A stretch of DNA of 64,000 bases, taken from assembly GCF_027943255.1 (NCBI RefSeq), contig NC_072897.1, positions 40,150,044 through 40,214,043 of the forward strand, read 5' to 3'. This DNA comes from Anastrepha obliqua (lineage: Eukaryota > Arthropoda > Insecta > Diptera > Tephritidae). Below are positions 10,087 to 23,664 of the stretch, one piece after another (position 1 is the first letter of the stretch; each line of letters opens with the position of its first letter). A program made the position numbers and the translations under genes. Under the pieces are notes generated by a model. It worked only from the letters and a program-made list of their open reading frames with translations, ran no database searches and had not been told where the DNA came from.

Positions 10087-13000
10087 GGTTAGGTTAGGTT
10101 AGGTTAGGTTATGGTGGTAGTCGGTCCATATGACCAACTCACTTAGACCTCACAGGTCCGTTGTGATACCACTGTACGACACGGGAACCTTGTTTAATTA
10201 TGTACTTTCATGAAACCATTTTGAGGCTCTTATGAAGCGCAGGATTGGTCTAATCCCCACGCCAGATAGTTCTGTAAGAGAATTGAGAAAGTGTTTACCT
10301 AGAAAACCTGCTCTGATTTTAGCTAAGGCTGGAGAATTGCAAAGGAAGTACTCGTTCCTCCTCTTCATCTCTACAACTTCTACAATATTCATTGGAGAAT
10401 ACTCGTAGTCTCAAGGAATGCCTTCCAAATAGCCAGTGGCCGGTGACACAAGCCACGACCATCGAGATATCTTCTCTTGAGAGGCTAAGCAATTCCTTTG
10501 TCCTTTGCTTTTTTATTTGCGGCCATAGTAGCCTGGCTGTTACACATGTATTTTCATCTTCCCATGACCTATTGGCCTCTTGGTTAATGTTGTTTTTATT
10601 ATTAATTTACTCGTGGCCAAAGGCATTCCAATGGTACTTTTATCACGGAACAGTTGAAGAGCAGTACCTTTTCTGGCTAGCTTATCAGCTCTAAAGTTTT
10701 CCTCAATATCTCTGTGTCCCGGAGGCCAAATAAGGCTGACCTTGAATACGACGCTAATATCATTTAGGGCTGCTCGGAATTTCTGTGCAACATTTGATCT
10801 TAGTATAGAAGCATTCATTGATTTAATGGCCGCTTGACTATGCGAGGCGGTGGCCACATTTTCCCCTACGAGATTTAGTGTAGGCAAATTGATTAGCACT
10901 TCTAGCGCTTTGTTTGGGGTAGTCCTTAAAGCACCAGAGATGCATAAAAGAGCTGTTCTTTTGACCTTACTCATGATTTTAGCGTAACTCGCCTTTAGAG
11001 CAGATGACCACCATATATTAAGATTGGTCTAACTACCGAATTATATAGCCAATAAGTAACGGGAGGTGTTAACCCCCAGTTAATACCGACCGCTTTTTTG
11101 CTAGTATATAATGCAACCTTGGCCTTATTTATTCTTTCCTCAGTATTAGGTTTCCATGTGAGTTTCCTATATAATATGAGTCCTAAGTACTTGACATTCT
11201 CTCTCAAAGGAATGTCCACACCCTTAAAAACCAGCGGGGAGATTATAGGAAGCCTATGTTTCCTTGTGAAGAGAATTATTTCAGTTTTTGCGGGACTTAT
11301 AGCGAGCCCCCTACTCTCAATCCAGCTCCTAAGCGTGGCCATGTTAGAGCGCAGAATGTCCATGAGGGTGTTAGGATAGCTGCCTTTAACACCCCCTCTC
11401 TCCGCCAAAATCCAGAGGAAAGGGGAGAGGACACCACCTTGAGGTGTGCCTCGGCAGACCTGTTTGCTTAGAGTAGTGCTGCCTAAATTTGCCGTTACCT
11501 TCTTTCTGACGAGTATTGCTTCTATCAGGGCAATAAAGTGTGGTTCCACTCCAATGTTTTCTAAAGCATCTACGATAGCGCTCGCCTTTATATTGTTGAA
11601 AACGCCTTCTATATATACGGAGGCAACCATGGCAAACTCTTTATCTGATAAACATTTTTTCAGCAAACCCGACAAGCGAGTGTAAGGCGGTTTCTGTAGA
11701 TTTCCCCTTAGTGTAGGCATGCTGCGCCGAGGAGAACTTATTTTTTGGTATAGCGCTCCGTATGTACTCGTCCACTATCCTCTCTAGAATTTTGAGGAGG
11801 AAAGACTTAAGACTAACTGGTCAGAAGTTTTTGGGGTTAGTGTGTGAGGACCTGTCTGCCTTGGGTATGAAAAAGACTTTTGTCTCTCTCCATCCTAGCG
11901 GAATGTAGCCCATGTTTAGACAACTTCTAATGATAATTTTAATAAACGGGGAGGCAATATTCTTGGAGTTCTATGGTATTTTTGTAGCTAGGTTTGTTGC
12001 TTGGTTCACCAAGGTGGTTTAGACTTTCCTCTGGGCCTGACAGGCGGCTACTAAAGAGATATTCATTGCTTTTTTTTACCTGATTAAACAATTTATCCAG
12101 CTTCCCACATGTAGTGGGGTCTTTGGGGGCTATCTTTGGCAGTAAAGTTTTTAGTTCATTATTGTAAACTCCCCAGTCGGTTTTTCGTATACATATTTCT
12201 AAACTTACCGACTTGAGGGGATCTAATGTCGATTTCAAATTCGATGTATCGATGGTCTGACAACGAATTTTCGTTTGAAACGCGCCATCTCTTAACGTAG
12301 TTGGAAAACATGTCGGAAGCCAGGGTGATATCCAGGACTTCCTCTCTATTCATTGTCACAAAGATCGGCTCTGAGCCTAAATTCAACACACTAATTTTGC
12401 TTTCTAGAATAAAGTCAAGTAAAAACTCACCTCTAGCGTTAGTGTCGCTACTCCCCCACAGGGTGTTATGTGCATATGCGTCGCAGGAGACAACCAGGTG
12501 TTTCTTCTTCAGAGCTGCCTCTTTCACGAGCACCCGAACCTCTTCCTGAATATATTGATATTATTTCTAGCTAAAATGCAGCTGCGGATCTTACCTGTGT
12601 TTTGTACAGTAATGAGTTTGAATCTCTTCCCTCCGAGTTCACAGATTTTGTTGCCGCATATCCATGGCTCTTGAATGAGGGCTACGTCAAGTCCACCGGC
12701 AGCCAAGCGGACGGAAAGGTGTGCGGACGCAAGCTTAGAATGGTGTAGATAAATTGGGATCAGCTTTATATGAATCTGTCCGTTTCGTCTCCACCATCGT
12801 GACATCAACGTCCTCCTCCGTTGTCCCTCGTTGCCTCCTTCAGTACTCGTACTGAGATCAGCCCTATCGCGCAAGCCCCCTCTGTCTCCTATTAATGGCG
12901 GTCTTATCACTACCTCGCTTGCAGCTATGGCAGCAGTCGGGTTCACCTTCGTTGGTTTTTTGGGAGGACCGTCCTCCTTCTAAGATATATATGTATTATA

Positions 13001-13143
13001 ATAAAATTTTCTCCATTTTTGGTCCCCAGTGAACTCGTTCATTACTGGAATGTACCTAAACAAACCCACTGCCATCCAATGATAAAGCCTGATTAATGAT
13101 TCGACTAAGCCTCCGCACCACGACTAGGTGCCTACCTCGCGGA
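10087..13143 (-). mobile_element. U1: LOA-clade element
   Basis: 3057 bp with (GGTTA)5 at 10087-10111. Target duplication copies at 10072-10086 and 13144-13158 match perfectly. No size change relative to U0. Confidence 0.85.
10198..12946 (-). pseudogene. U1: LOA ORF2 remnant (endonuclease, RT, RNase H)
   Basis: Domain positions on the minus strand: endonuclease 11991-12946, RT 10995-11990, RNase H and C-terminal tail 10198-10974. Same defects as U0: endonuclease frameshift, motif A Asp replaced by Tyr, YADD deleted, RNase H SHSQ. Confidence 0.78.
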
Positions 13144-13158
13144 GAACTTCAATCAATA

Positions 13159-13976
13159 ACTCTATAAATTTTGCAAAAACTACTCATTTATATTCTGGCA
13201 CGTTAAATTTGAAAGATGTATACGATTTAGTAAAACGGAATCTTCCAATAATTAATATATTAGAATATGCCGATATGCATATATGTTACCTACAAGAAAC
13301 AATTATAACAATATACTCGTACAAATATCCTATCCTCGAAACTAAATGTAGCCTATTTAATGTATATCCTCTAGCACATAAGCATGGTAAAATTAATTTA
13401 GACCCTAAAATCGCATCATGTAACGATTATCAAAGGATAACTAAATGTAAAAACTATATGAATAACTTTATTTGTAAATCAGAACCCTCAGACAATTGTA
13501 CTATAAAAATATTTAAAAAAAACTCAGCACCATGCGGAACAATAAATCAAAATAATGCTCCACTCCACATTTTAGAGAATGGATATATTTTGACAGATTA
13601 CGAGCACACTTGGAACAAAATCCATATCTCCGGCCCTAAATTGATGCATTTTAATGAATCCACAAACATCGATAATATCACATATTACAATCATCAACTA
13701 CAACTCAGGGAAATCATACACAACCAAAATAACGAAAAACTTGAAGTACCCCGCATCCTTTCCTCAAGTTCGATATACAAATTCAGCAATATACAAAAAC
13801 TCTCAACATTTTTGATACCTATTGAAGAAAATCCTGTACAGTTTACGTTCTTCATCGTAATGGGATTCTTTACCTTGGTAGTTATCACTAACGGTATGGT
13901 ACAGCTCTGGCGATACTACGAAAATAGAAGAATGCTTAACAGACAAAGGCAAATTGAAGAATTATATGAAATCTAA
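13159..13976 (+). pseudogene. U1: env, 3' part with membrane anchor
   Basis: Open to the end, as in U0. One silent difference from U0 in the Gln-Leu-Gln segment (caactacaactc here, caactacagctc at 4646). Followed by the polypurine tract and LTR 2. Confidence 0.8.
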
Positions 13977-14044
13977 ATGACCCGTCTTCAAAAGCAACTT
14001 GTAGCAACACCATTGCTAGGACGCTACGTCTTAAGAAGGAGGGG

Positions 14045-14419
14045 AGTTAACGACATGGCCTCACTCTCTGCATTTCTAAACACTTCAGTTCATGGTCAAC
14101 AGACATGCATTATCAAGTAAACAACATTAAGACAATAGGACTTGTTTTCACATGCATTATCATGAACTGCAACAATAGAAATTCGGTATCACCAAAACAA
14201 ACCATAAACATTCAAATAGTTATCTACAAGTAAAAGTAAACAATACACAATCAGCAACGAATTATCTCAATGGGATAACAACCGCCGCATTTAAATAGTA
14301 AATATCAGTAAGATTTATGTAACAAGTTAGTCTTAAGAATATCGGAAATAAACACCCACCTCGGCGTTAAAATATAAGAAGATATTCTTTTTTCTCATAT
14401 CGTGAAAACGATATTAACT
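14045..14419 (+). repeat. LTR 2 (start of U2)
   Basis: 375 bp. Ends ATTAACT, the same as terminal LTR 5, where LTRs 1, 3 and 4 end ATTAGCT. Otherwise matches LTR 1 by eye. Confidence 0.85.
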
Positions 14420-14645
14420 GTTGGCTCGTCCGTTCATTCTTGAACAAGCCATATCCTGCATTACAGAACAAAAATAAAAAATTCCCCGTTCCTAAAGAAG
14501 GAAAAAATTGGATTCCTGAAAAATCGGAATAATTATCCCTTAGAGCAACGTGATAAGCAATACGAACAGCACATCCTGAAAAAAAGACATCACACTGGAA
14601 TCGCAAAGAAAGCGACAAGCAATCTTCAATTAATCACGTTTATCG

Positions 14646-15730
14646 TTGGACATAGACTCCGAAATGACTGCACAGGAAATCGCTAATCTAAGGGCACAAA
14701 TCGCTGCTCGGACCACAGGACTCACTGAAACTAAACATAGATTGAGTTCTATCGCAACTTCTAACATCACATCACCAATCAATACCAGGACTGTACACCA
14801 CATATCACCAATGAGTCACAAACTAACCTAGAAATTTTCAAAACGTGACCCATATTCACAGGCAATAAGAACCAATATCGTTCATGGAGAAAACGTGCCT
14901 GGGCACACATGGAAAATGTAAAGAATTACTCTACTACACCCACTTACTGCACGGCACTCTCTATTATACATTCGAAAATTTTAAGAGAGGCGGCCGACAT
15001 TTGAATTAACCACGACACCAAATTCCATTTTTATGATATAATAGACCATCTCGATTACACTTACGCGGACCAGAGACCACTGCATGTGTTGCTCAAAGAA
15101 ATGAAGAGAATAAGGCAGGGAAAAAGAACCTTGGCAGAATTCCATTGCGAAGTCAGTAAGGGACTTAATCTTGCACTCAATAAAGTTGAGAGGGATAGCT
15201 CAGGAAATACATCACCTATGAAAGAGTATGCGAACAAGAAAGCTGTAAGGGCATTCATTCTTTGTCTGAACAGCAAATATACCGGCGACACCCTATATAG
15301 CCACAATCCAAATGACTTAGAAACCGCTTACGCTATCGCAAGTACGATATACCACGATAGCGTGAACTCACAATTCGACGTTCCGTAATATAATCAGCAC
15401 AGATAATATAATAGTACATTGCAGTATCAAAACCAAGGCAGAAGATATTATGAGATACCACAAAGGTACTGACCCAACGTACAGGTGCAATGCAACTAAA
15501 CTTCACCCAGGCAACAGCTCGAACCAATGGACGTAGATCCATCCCAACAAAACAGCTATGACCGCCAAATGCAAGGATTAGCTCCAAATAATCCATTTCG
15601 AGGAGATTCTCAAAAAAGAGACCGAAATCCTTCATCTCGTAACTACAACACACAACAGAAGGTGCAACGTGTGAATCAAACACGCGAAGAAAAAATGCAA
15701 TCGCTTGCAGCAGAATACGGAAATGATTAA
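14646..15730 (+). pseudogene. U2: gag (broken)
   Basis: Same stops and tail as U1. A private substitution lies near 14949 (actgcacgg for actacacgg). Confidence 0.72.
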
Positions 15731-15784
15731 TATGAAACAGGCAGTGTTTTTTTAAGGCGCATAAACGATTTGCGTGTCTGCAAC

Positions 15785-16289
15785 GCCACTGCAGGGATAC
15801 AGGCAAACTAATTAACATCCTGATCGACACTGGAGCAACCAACAAGTATATAAGTACAAAATGTAACTTCGGTGAGTCTATTTCCATAAAACCTGTAAAA
15901 GTGGAAACCCTTCACGGTTATTCAATAACAAAATCAAAAAAATTGCAACACTATTAGAACATAATATCACATTTTTTGAAACAGATGCATAAGAAGAATT
16001 TTATATGCTTCTGGGGGAACAGGGACTTAGAAAAATAAAAGCAGAGATCGACCTTTTCGAGTACAAGCTCAGTTATAAGTATAGGGCCAGGAAAGAAAGT
16101 GAATCTGTACCAAAAATAAATTATACAGTTAATAGTGAAAAGTATTATATATTGCAGAAATTGAAAAACGTATGCAAAAAAAATGAAGTCACAAACAGAG
16201 TGCTACCTTATATATTACTATCGCGATACAAGCTACCATTAGAACGAAATCCGAAGATTCTATTTGAACCAAGCAATATCCGTACCCTA
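15785..16289 (+). pseudogene. U2: protease and linker (broken)
   Basis: DTGA at 15826-15837. The linker frame (16005-16334) has a private Lys-to-Arg change (VTNRVLPY). Confidence 0.74.
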
Positions 16290-17630
16290 TGTCGGATAAT
16301 GACTTCATTAGCACAGAAATCAAGAAACTTTTAAAAAATGAAATAATTCAACCAAGCAAAAGTTCGTACAACTCTCCCATTTGGACAGTCTCTAAAAAAG
16401 GTACCGATGAACAAGGGAAGCCTAAGCGCAGAATGGTCACAGACTTTCAGTAGCTAAACACTCAAAATATCACAGATAGATACCCCATACCTGATGTGAC
16501 TATGACTATATAGAGTTTTGGTATTGCAAAAGTATTTACAAAGTTAGATTTAGAATCAGGCTTCCATCAGATTCTTATTTATGAGTCCGACAGGGAAAAA
16601 ACTGCCTTTAGTGTAAATGGAGCCATATAGGAAATTCTTCGCATCCCTTTCGGTCTGAAAAATTCTCCTTCTTTTTTCAAAGATGCGTAGACTATATCCT
16701 TAGACCATATATCGGCAAGTTGGCTTACGTTTATAAAGATGGTGTTCTCATTTATTCTTCTTCTCCTGAAGAACATATCGAACACATTCGCATAATTATA
16801 AATGTGCTTCACCAAGCCTACATGAAGATATCTAATGAGAATTCTCACTTTTTCTAAGACTCTGTGGAATACTTAGGTCACATAATTAAATACAACAGGA
16901 TCACAGAAGACCCTACAAAAATACAAGCTATTAAAGATTTTCGTATTCCCATAACACTGAAGGAACTCAGATCTTTCCTATGCCTCGCTAGTTATTATAG
17001 GAAATTCATACAGAATTTTGCAGCCATTGTCAAACCACTCACTACATTCCTCAGAGGAGAAAACGGTGGCATATCCAAAAATCAAAGCGCAATAATAAAA
17101 ATCACCTTAGACGAACCTGAACTAGAAGCGCTGAAAAAAATTAAAGTGGAACTGCTAGCTCAGGTTGAACTCTTTCAACCCAATTTTAATAAACCCTACG
17201 AATTAACCACAGATGCTAGCAATTACGCTATAGGAGCTGTATTATCGCAAAACCGGAAACCCATATCATTTATTTCGCGAACACTTAGCCAACCAGAACA
17301 GAATTACTCCACGAATGAAAAAGAGTTACTCGCAATTGTTTGGTCACTACAGAAACTACGTAACTACTTGTATGGTATATTTGATTTAACAAATTACACT
17401 GTTCACCAATCTTTAATCTTCTCCATATCAGAAAAAAAATCCAATACAAAATAAAGAGATGGAAAAATTTCATTGAAGAATACGGTGCAAAACTTGTTTA
17501 CAAACCCGGACATCAGAACGTTGTTGCTGATGCACTTTCCCGCCAGCTAATAAACACTTTACATTCTGATAACTCCCAACATTCAGCACAAAGTTCCCCA
17601 ACACAAAAACTCAAACGCGTAAAGCAATCG
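16290..17630 (+). pseudogene. U2: reverse transcriptase and RNase H (broken)
   Basis: Same five stops, frameshift and YKDG motif as U1. Private change acagtctctaaa near 16389. Carries ggcttacg at about 16723, shared with U3 and U4, where U1 has ggattacg. Confidence 0.83.
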
Positions 17631-18620
17631 TTAATCAAATTGTTATAAAACAGTAAGACCAGAACCTCGTCGAAATATCCTCACAAAATATATTTTCTAA
17701 CAGCCAGCATACGCTTTTTTTAACACCAAAACTGAATTGCTAGACAGACTATAAAATATAATTAAACCAAAGGTAACTAATAAATCATATAGGACACACT
17801 CAAACGTGCTCACAGAAACTACAAAAATAACGCACGGGAAATTTCGATCGGACACTACTGGCCAATCATGCGTGACGTTTGTAAACACGAAGTACAGGAC
17901 TGCAAAATTTGCCTCACAAATAAGTATGAACGCCGGCCAAATAAACAACCAATAGGTTCAGCACCAGTGCCGAACAAGGTAGACGAATACATACACTTAA
18001 GCTGATTTTTTATGATATATATTTACATTAGTTCAACCGACAAATACTCAAAATTCTGCCATTTGAGAAAAATACCATCAAAAAAGGACATATATAAATA
18101 CGTTGACGAGATACTATTTCAAATAAGCCCAAACGCAAAGTTTGTAGTGACGAATCAACATTTACCGACTACAAATAACGCATACCAAAACTCCAGCCTA
18201 TCATTCGACAACTAACGGTCAAGTTGAACGAACGCACAGTACCATAATAGAACTCGCGAAAGTCTTAGCACATCAACACTGTTCGACACCTGACGAACAG
18301 ATATTTGGAGCAGTCCGACAATACAACAAAACAATCCATTCGGCAACCAACGAGAGACCCGAGGACGTGTTTTTCAATCAAAGGGGGTCTTCAACAAGCG
18401 TCTTCAAAAAAAAACCAAGCGAGAGTTTTGCGATACCACAACCGCAATCGCAAACAGCTGAACTACGAGTACAAAGAAGGAGACGTCGTATATTCAAAGA
18501 CGCATAGAAGGAGCAAAAACGTAAAAAAATACGCCAAACATATCGTCAAAAAAGACAACGGTGATACAATAACCACCAATAAAAGAGTTATTATACATAA
18601 GGACAGTATCAGAGTAAAGG
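17631..18620 (+). pseudogene. U2: integrase (broken)
   Basis: Same organisation as U1. A private change gttcgacacc (18283-18292) replaces gttcggcacc. The gcaccagtgccg variant near 17965 is shared with U3 and U4, against gcaccaatgccg in U1. Confidence 0.77.
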
Positions 18621-19136
18621 CATGTACATATGTAATAATATTTACCTTACTTTTCTCTAACGTACTTTGCGATAATATATTATAATAGATTTAGCCAATA
18701 GGAAATATGTACTAGTAGAAGCAGATCCTGTTTACATTTATCAAGACGCAACCTTCTTGTGTCACATATCTAATTTCTCAAAAATAATCGTGCCATACGA
18801 AAGAATAATGAAATCTGCATATAATTTAGAAACCAACCTGAAACTCAAATTTTAATGAACAAAATCGAAACCCTGAAAACTCAACTCATTCCAAATATTT
18901 ACCATATAGACCAAAGATCACTTAACTTTCTTAGCTCCATGTTAAAATTTATCATTGTCACACCAGACCATGATGACCTCGTAGAAATCAAAACTACACT
19001 TAATATGCTAATAGAAAATAATAATAAGCAAAGAACAATTAATTCACAGTTCGAGAGAATACTCGAAGCCCTCGATCCCAAAGCAATAACCAAAAACATT
19101 GTTATAGCAGAAGTTTATAATGAACTTCAATCAATA
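18621..19136 (+). pseudogene. U2: env, 5' part up to the LOA insertion
   Basis: As U1. Left target duplication at 19122-19136. Confidence 0.75.
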
Positions 19137-22100
19137 GGTTAGGTTAGGTTAGGTTAGGTTAGGTTATGGTGGTAGTCGGTCCATATGACCAACTCACTTA
19201 GACCTCACAGGTCCGTTGTGATACCACTGTACGACACGGGAACCTTGTTTAATTATGTACTTTCATGAAACCATTTTGAGGCTCTTATGAAGCGCAGGAT
19301 TGGTCTAATCCCCACGCCAGATAGTTCTGTAAGAGAATTGAGAAAGTGTTTACCTAGAAAACCTGCTCTGATTTTAGCTAAGGCTGGAGAATTGCAAAGG
19401 AAGTACTCGTTCCTCCTCTTCATCTCTACAACTTCTACAATATTCATTGGAGAATACTCGTAGTCTCAAGGAATGCCTTCCAAATAGCCAGTGGCCGGTG
19501 ACACAAGCCACGACCATCGAGATATCTTCTCTTGAGAGGCTAAGCAATTCCTTTGTCCTTTGCTTTTTTATTTGCGGCCATAGTAGCCTGGCTGTTACAC
19601 ATGTATTTTCATCTTCCCATGACCTATTGGCCTCTTGGTTAATGTTGTTTTTATTATTAATTTACTCGTGGCCAAAGGCATTCCAATGGTACTTTTATCA
19701 CGGAACAGTTGAAGAGCAGTACCTTTTCTGGCTAGCTTATCAGCTCTAAAGTTTTCCTCAATATCTCTGTGTCCCGGAGGCCAAATAAGGCTGACCTTGA
19801 ATACGACGCTAATATCATTTAGGGCTGCTCGGAATTTCTGTGCAACATTTGATCTTAGTATAGAAGCATTCATTGATTTAATGGCCGCTTGACTATGCGA
19901 GGCGGTGGCCACATTTTCCCCTACGAGATTTAGTGTAGGCAAATTGATTAGCACAGAGATGCATAAAAGAGCTGTTCTTTTGACCTTACTCATGATTTTA
20001 GCGTAACTCGCCTTTAGAGCAGATGACCACCATATATTAAGATTGGTCTAACTACCGAATTATATAGCCAATAAGTAACGGGAGGTGTTAACCCCCAGTT
20101 AATACCGACCGCTTTTTTGCTAGTATATGATGCAACCTTGGCCTTATTTATTCTTTCCTCAGTATTAGGTTTCCATGTGAGTTTCCTATATAATATGAGT
20201 CCTAAGTACTTGACATTCTCTCTCAAAGGAATGTCCACACCCTTAAAAACCAGCGGGGAGATTATAGGAAGCCTATGTTTCCTTGTGAAGAGAATTATTT
20301 CAGTTTTTGCGGGACTTATAGCGAGCCCCCTACTCTCAATCCAGCTCCTAAGCGTGGCCATGTTAGAGCGCAGAATGTCCATGAGGGTGTTAGGATAGCT
20401 GCCTTTAACACCCCCTCTCTCCGCCAAAATCCAGAGGAAAGGGGAGAGGACACCACCTTGAGGTGTGCCTCGGCAGACCTGTTTGCTTAGAGTAGTGCTG
20501 CCTAAATTTGCCGTTACCTTCTTTCTGACGAGTATTGCTTCTATCAGGGCAATAAAGTGTGGTTCCACTCCAATGTTTTCTAAAGCATCTACGATAGCGC
20601 TCGCCTTTATATTGTTGAAAACGCCTTCTATATATACGGAGGCAACCATGGCAAACTCTTTATCTGATAAACATTTTTTCAGCAAACCCGACAAGCGAGT
20701 GTAAGGCGGTTTCTGTAGATTTCCCCTTAGTGTAGGCATGCTGCGCCGAGGAGAACTTATTTTTTGGTATAGCGCTCTGTATGTACTCGTCCACTATCCT
20801 CTCTAGAATTTTGAGGAGGAAAGACTTAAGACTAACTGGTCAGAAGTTTTTGGGGTTAGTGTGTGAGGACCTGTCTGCCTTGGGTATGAAAAAGACTTTT
20901 GTCTCTCTCCATCCTAGCGGAATGTAGCCCATGTTTAGACAACTTCTAATGATAATTTTAATAAACGGGGAGGCAATATTCTTGGAGTTCTATGGTATTT
21001 TTGTAGCTAGGTTTGTTGCTTGGTTCACCAAGGTGGTTTAGACTTTCCTCTGGGCCTGACAGGCGGCTACTAAAGAGATATTCATTGCTTTTTTTTACCT
21101 GATTAAACAATTTATCCAGCTTCCCACATGTAGTGGGGTCTTTGGGGGCTATCTTTGGCAGTAAAGTTTTTAGTTCATTATTGTAAACTCCCCAGTCGGT
21201 TTTTCGTATACATATTTCTAAACTTACCGACTTGAGGGGATCTAATGTCGATTTCAAATTCGATGTATCGATGGTCTGACAACGAATTTTCGTTTGAAAC
21301 GCGCCATCTCTTAACGTAGTTGGAAAACATGTCGGAAGCCAGGGTGATATCCAGGACTTCCTCTCTATTCATTGTCACAAAGATCGGCTCTGAGCCTAAA
21401 TTCAACACACTAATTTTGCTTTCTAGAATAAAGTCAAGTAAAAACTCACCTCTAGCGTTAGTGTCGCTACTCCCCCACAGGGTGTTATGTGCATATGCGT
21501 CGCAGGAGACAACCAGGTGTTTCTTCTTCAGAGCTGCCTCTTTCACGAGCACCCGAACCTCTTCCTGAATATATTGATATTATTTCTAGCTAAAATGCAG
21601 CTGCGGATCTTACCTGTGTTTTGTACAGTAATGAGTTTGAATCTCTTCCCTCCGAGTTCACAGATTTTGTTGCCGCATATCCATGGCTCTTGAATGAGGG
21701 CTACGTCAAGTCCACCGGCAGCCAAGCGGACGGAAAGGTGTGCGGACGCAAGCTTAGAATGGTGTAGATAAATTGGGATCAGCTTTATATGAATCTGTCC
21801 GTTTCGTCTCCACCATCGTGACATCAACGTCCTCCTCCGTTGTCCCTCGTTGCCTCCTTCAGTACTCGTACTGAGATCAGCCCTATCGCGCAAGCCCCCT
21901 CTGTCTCCTATTAATGGCGGTCTTATCACTACCTCGCTTGCAGCTATGGCAGCAGTCGGGTTCACCTTCGTTGGTTTTTTGGGAGGACCGTCCTCCTTCT
22001 AAGATATATATGTATTATAATAAAATTTTCTCCATTTTTGGTCCCCAGTGAACTCGTTCATTACTGGAATGTACCTAAACAAACCCACTGCCATCCAATG

Positions 22101-22162
22101 ATAAAGCCTGATTAATGATTCGACTAAGCCTCCGCACCACGACTAGGTGCCTACCTCGCGGA
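19137..22162 (-). mobile_element. U2: LOA-clade element with six-unit tail and 36-bp deletion
   Basis: 3026 bp. The tail has six GGTTA units (19137-19166). A 36-bp deletion joins gcac to agagatg at 19954/19955 in the RNase H region. The right target duplication (22163-22177) reads ggacttcaatcaata, one substitution from the left copy, a change shared with U3 and U4. Confidence 0.85.
19253..21965 (-). pseudogene. U2: LOA ORF2 remnant
   Basis: Endonuclease 21010-21965, RT 20014-21009, RNase H and tail 19253-19993. The 36-bp loss removes 12 residues in frame from the RT-RNase H connection. The RT frame has a private Leu-to-Ser change (KAKVASYTSKK), and a substitution lies at 20777. Confidence 0.78.
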
Positions 22163-22177
22163 GGACTTCAATCAATA

Positions 22178-22995
22178 ACTCTATAAATTTTGCAAAAACT
22201 ACTCATTTATATTCTGGCACGTTAAATTTGAAAGATGTATACGATTTAGTAAAACGGAATCTTCCAATAATTAATATATTAGAATATGCCGATATGCATA
22301 TATGTTACCTACAAGAAACAATTATAACAATATACTCGTACAAATATCCTATCCTCGAAACTAAATGTAGCCTATTTAATGTATATCCTCTAGCACATAA
22401 GCATGGTAAAATTAATTTAGACCCTAAAATCGCATCATGTAACGATTATCAAAGGATAACTAAATGTAAAAACTATATGAATAACTTTATTTGTAAATCA
22501 GAACCCTCAGACAATTGTACTATAAAAATATTTAAAAAAAACTCAGCACCATGCGGAACAATAAATCAAAATAATGCTCCACTCCACATTTTAGAGAATG
22601 GATATATTTTGACAGATTACGAGCACACTTGGAACAAAATCCATATCTCCGGCCCTAAATTGATGCATTTTAATGAATCCACAAACATCGATAATATCAC
22701 ATATTACAATCATCAACTACAACTCAGGGAAATCATACACAACCAAAATAACGAAAAACTTGAAGTACCCCGCATCCTTTCCTCAAGTTCGATATACAAA
22801 TTCAGCAATATACAAAAACTCTCAACATTTTTGATACCTATTGAAGAAAATCCTGTACAGTTTACGTTCTTCATCGTAATGGGATTCTTTACCTTGGTAG
22901 TTATCACTAACGGTATGGTACAGCTCTGGCGATACTACGAAAATAGAAGAATGCTTAACAGACAAAGGCAAATTGAAGAATTATATGAAATCTAA
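22178..22995 (+). pseudogene. U2: env, 3' part with membrane anchor
   Basis: Open to the end as in U0 and U1, with the same anchor and tail. It lacks the premature TAA found in U3 and U4. Confidence 0.8.
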
Positions 22996-23063
22996 ATGAC
23001 CCGTCTTCAAAAGCAACTTGTAGCAACACCATTGCTAGGACGCTACGTCTTAAGAAGGAGGGG

Positions 23064-23438
23064 AGTTAACGACATGGCCTCACTCTCTGCATTTCTAAAC
23101 ACTTCAGTTCATGGTCAACAGACATGCATTATCAAGTAAACAACATTAAGACAATAGGACTTGTTTTCACATGCATTATCATGAACTGCAACAATAGAAA
23201 TTCGGTATCACCAAAACAAACCATAAACATTCAAATAGTTATCTACAAGTAAAAGTAAACAATACACAATCAGCAACGAATTATCTCAATGGGATAACAA
23301 CCGCCGCATTTAAATAGTAAATATCAGTAAGATTTATGTAACAAGTTAGTCTTAAGAATATCGGAAATAAACACCCACCTCGGCGTTAAAATATAAGAAG
23401 ATATTCTTTTTTCTCATATCGTGAAAACGATATTAGCT
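23064..23438 (+). repeat. LTR 3 (start of U3)
   Basis: 375 bp, ends ATTAGCT, matches LTR 1 by eye. Confidence 0.85.
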
Positions 23439-23664
23439 GTTGGCTCGTCCGTTCATTCTTGAACAAGCCATATCCTGCATTACAGAACAAAAATAAAAAA
23501 TTCCCCGTTCCTAAAGAAGGAAAAAATTGGATTCCTGAAAAATCGGAATAATTATCCCTTAGAGCAACGTGATAAGCAATACGAACAGCACATCCTGAAA
23601 AAAAGACATCACACTGGAATCGCAAAGAAAGCGACAAGCAATCTTCAATTAATCACGTTTATCG

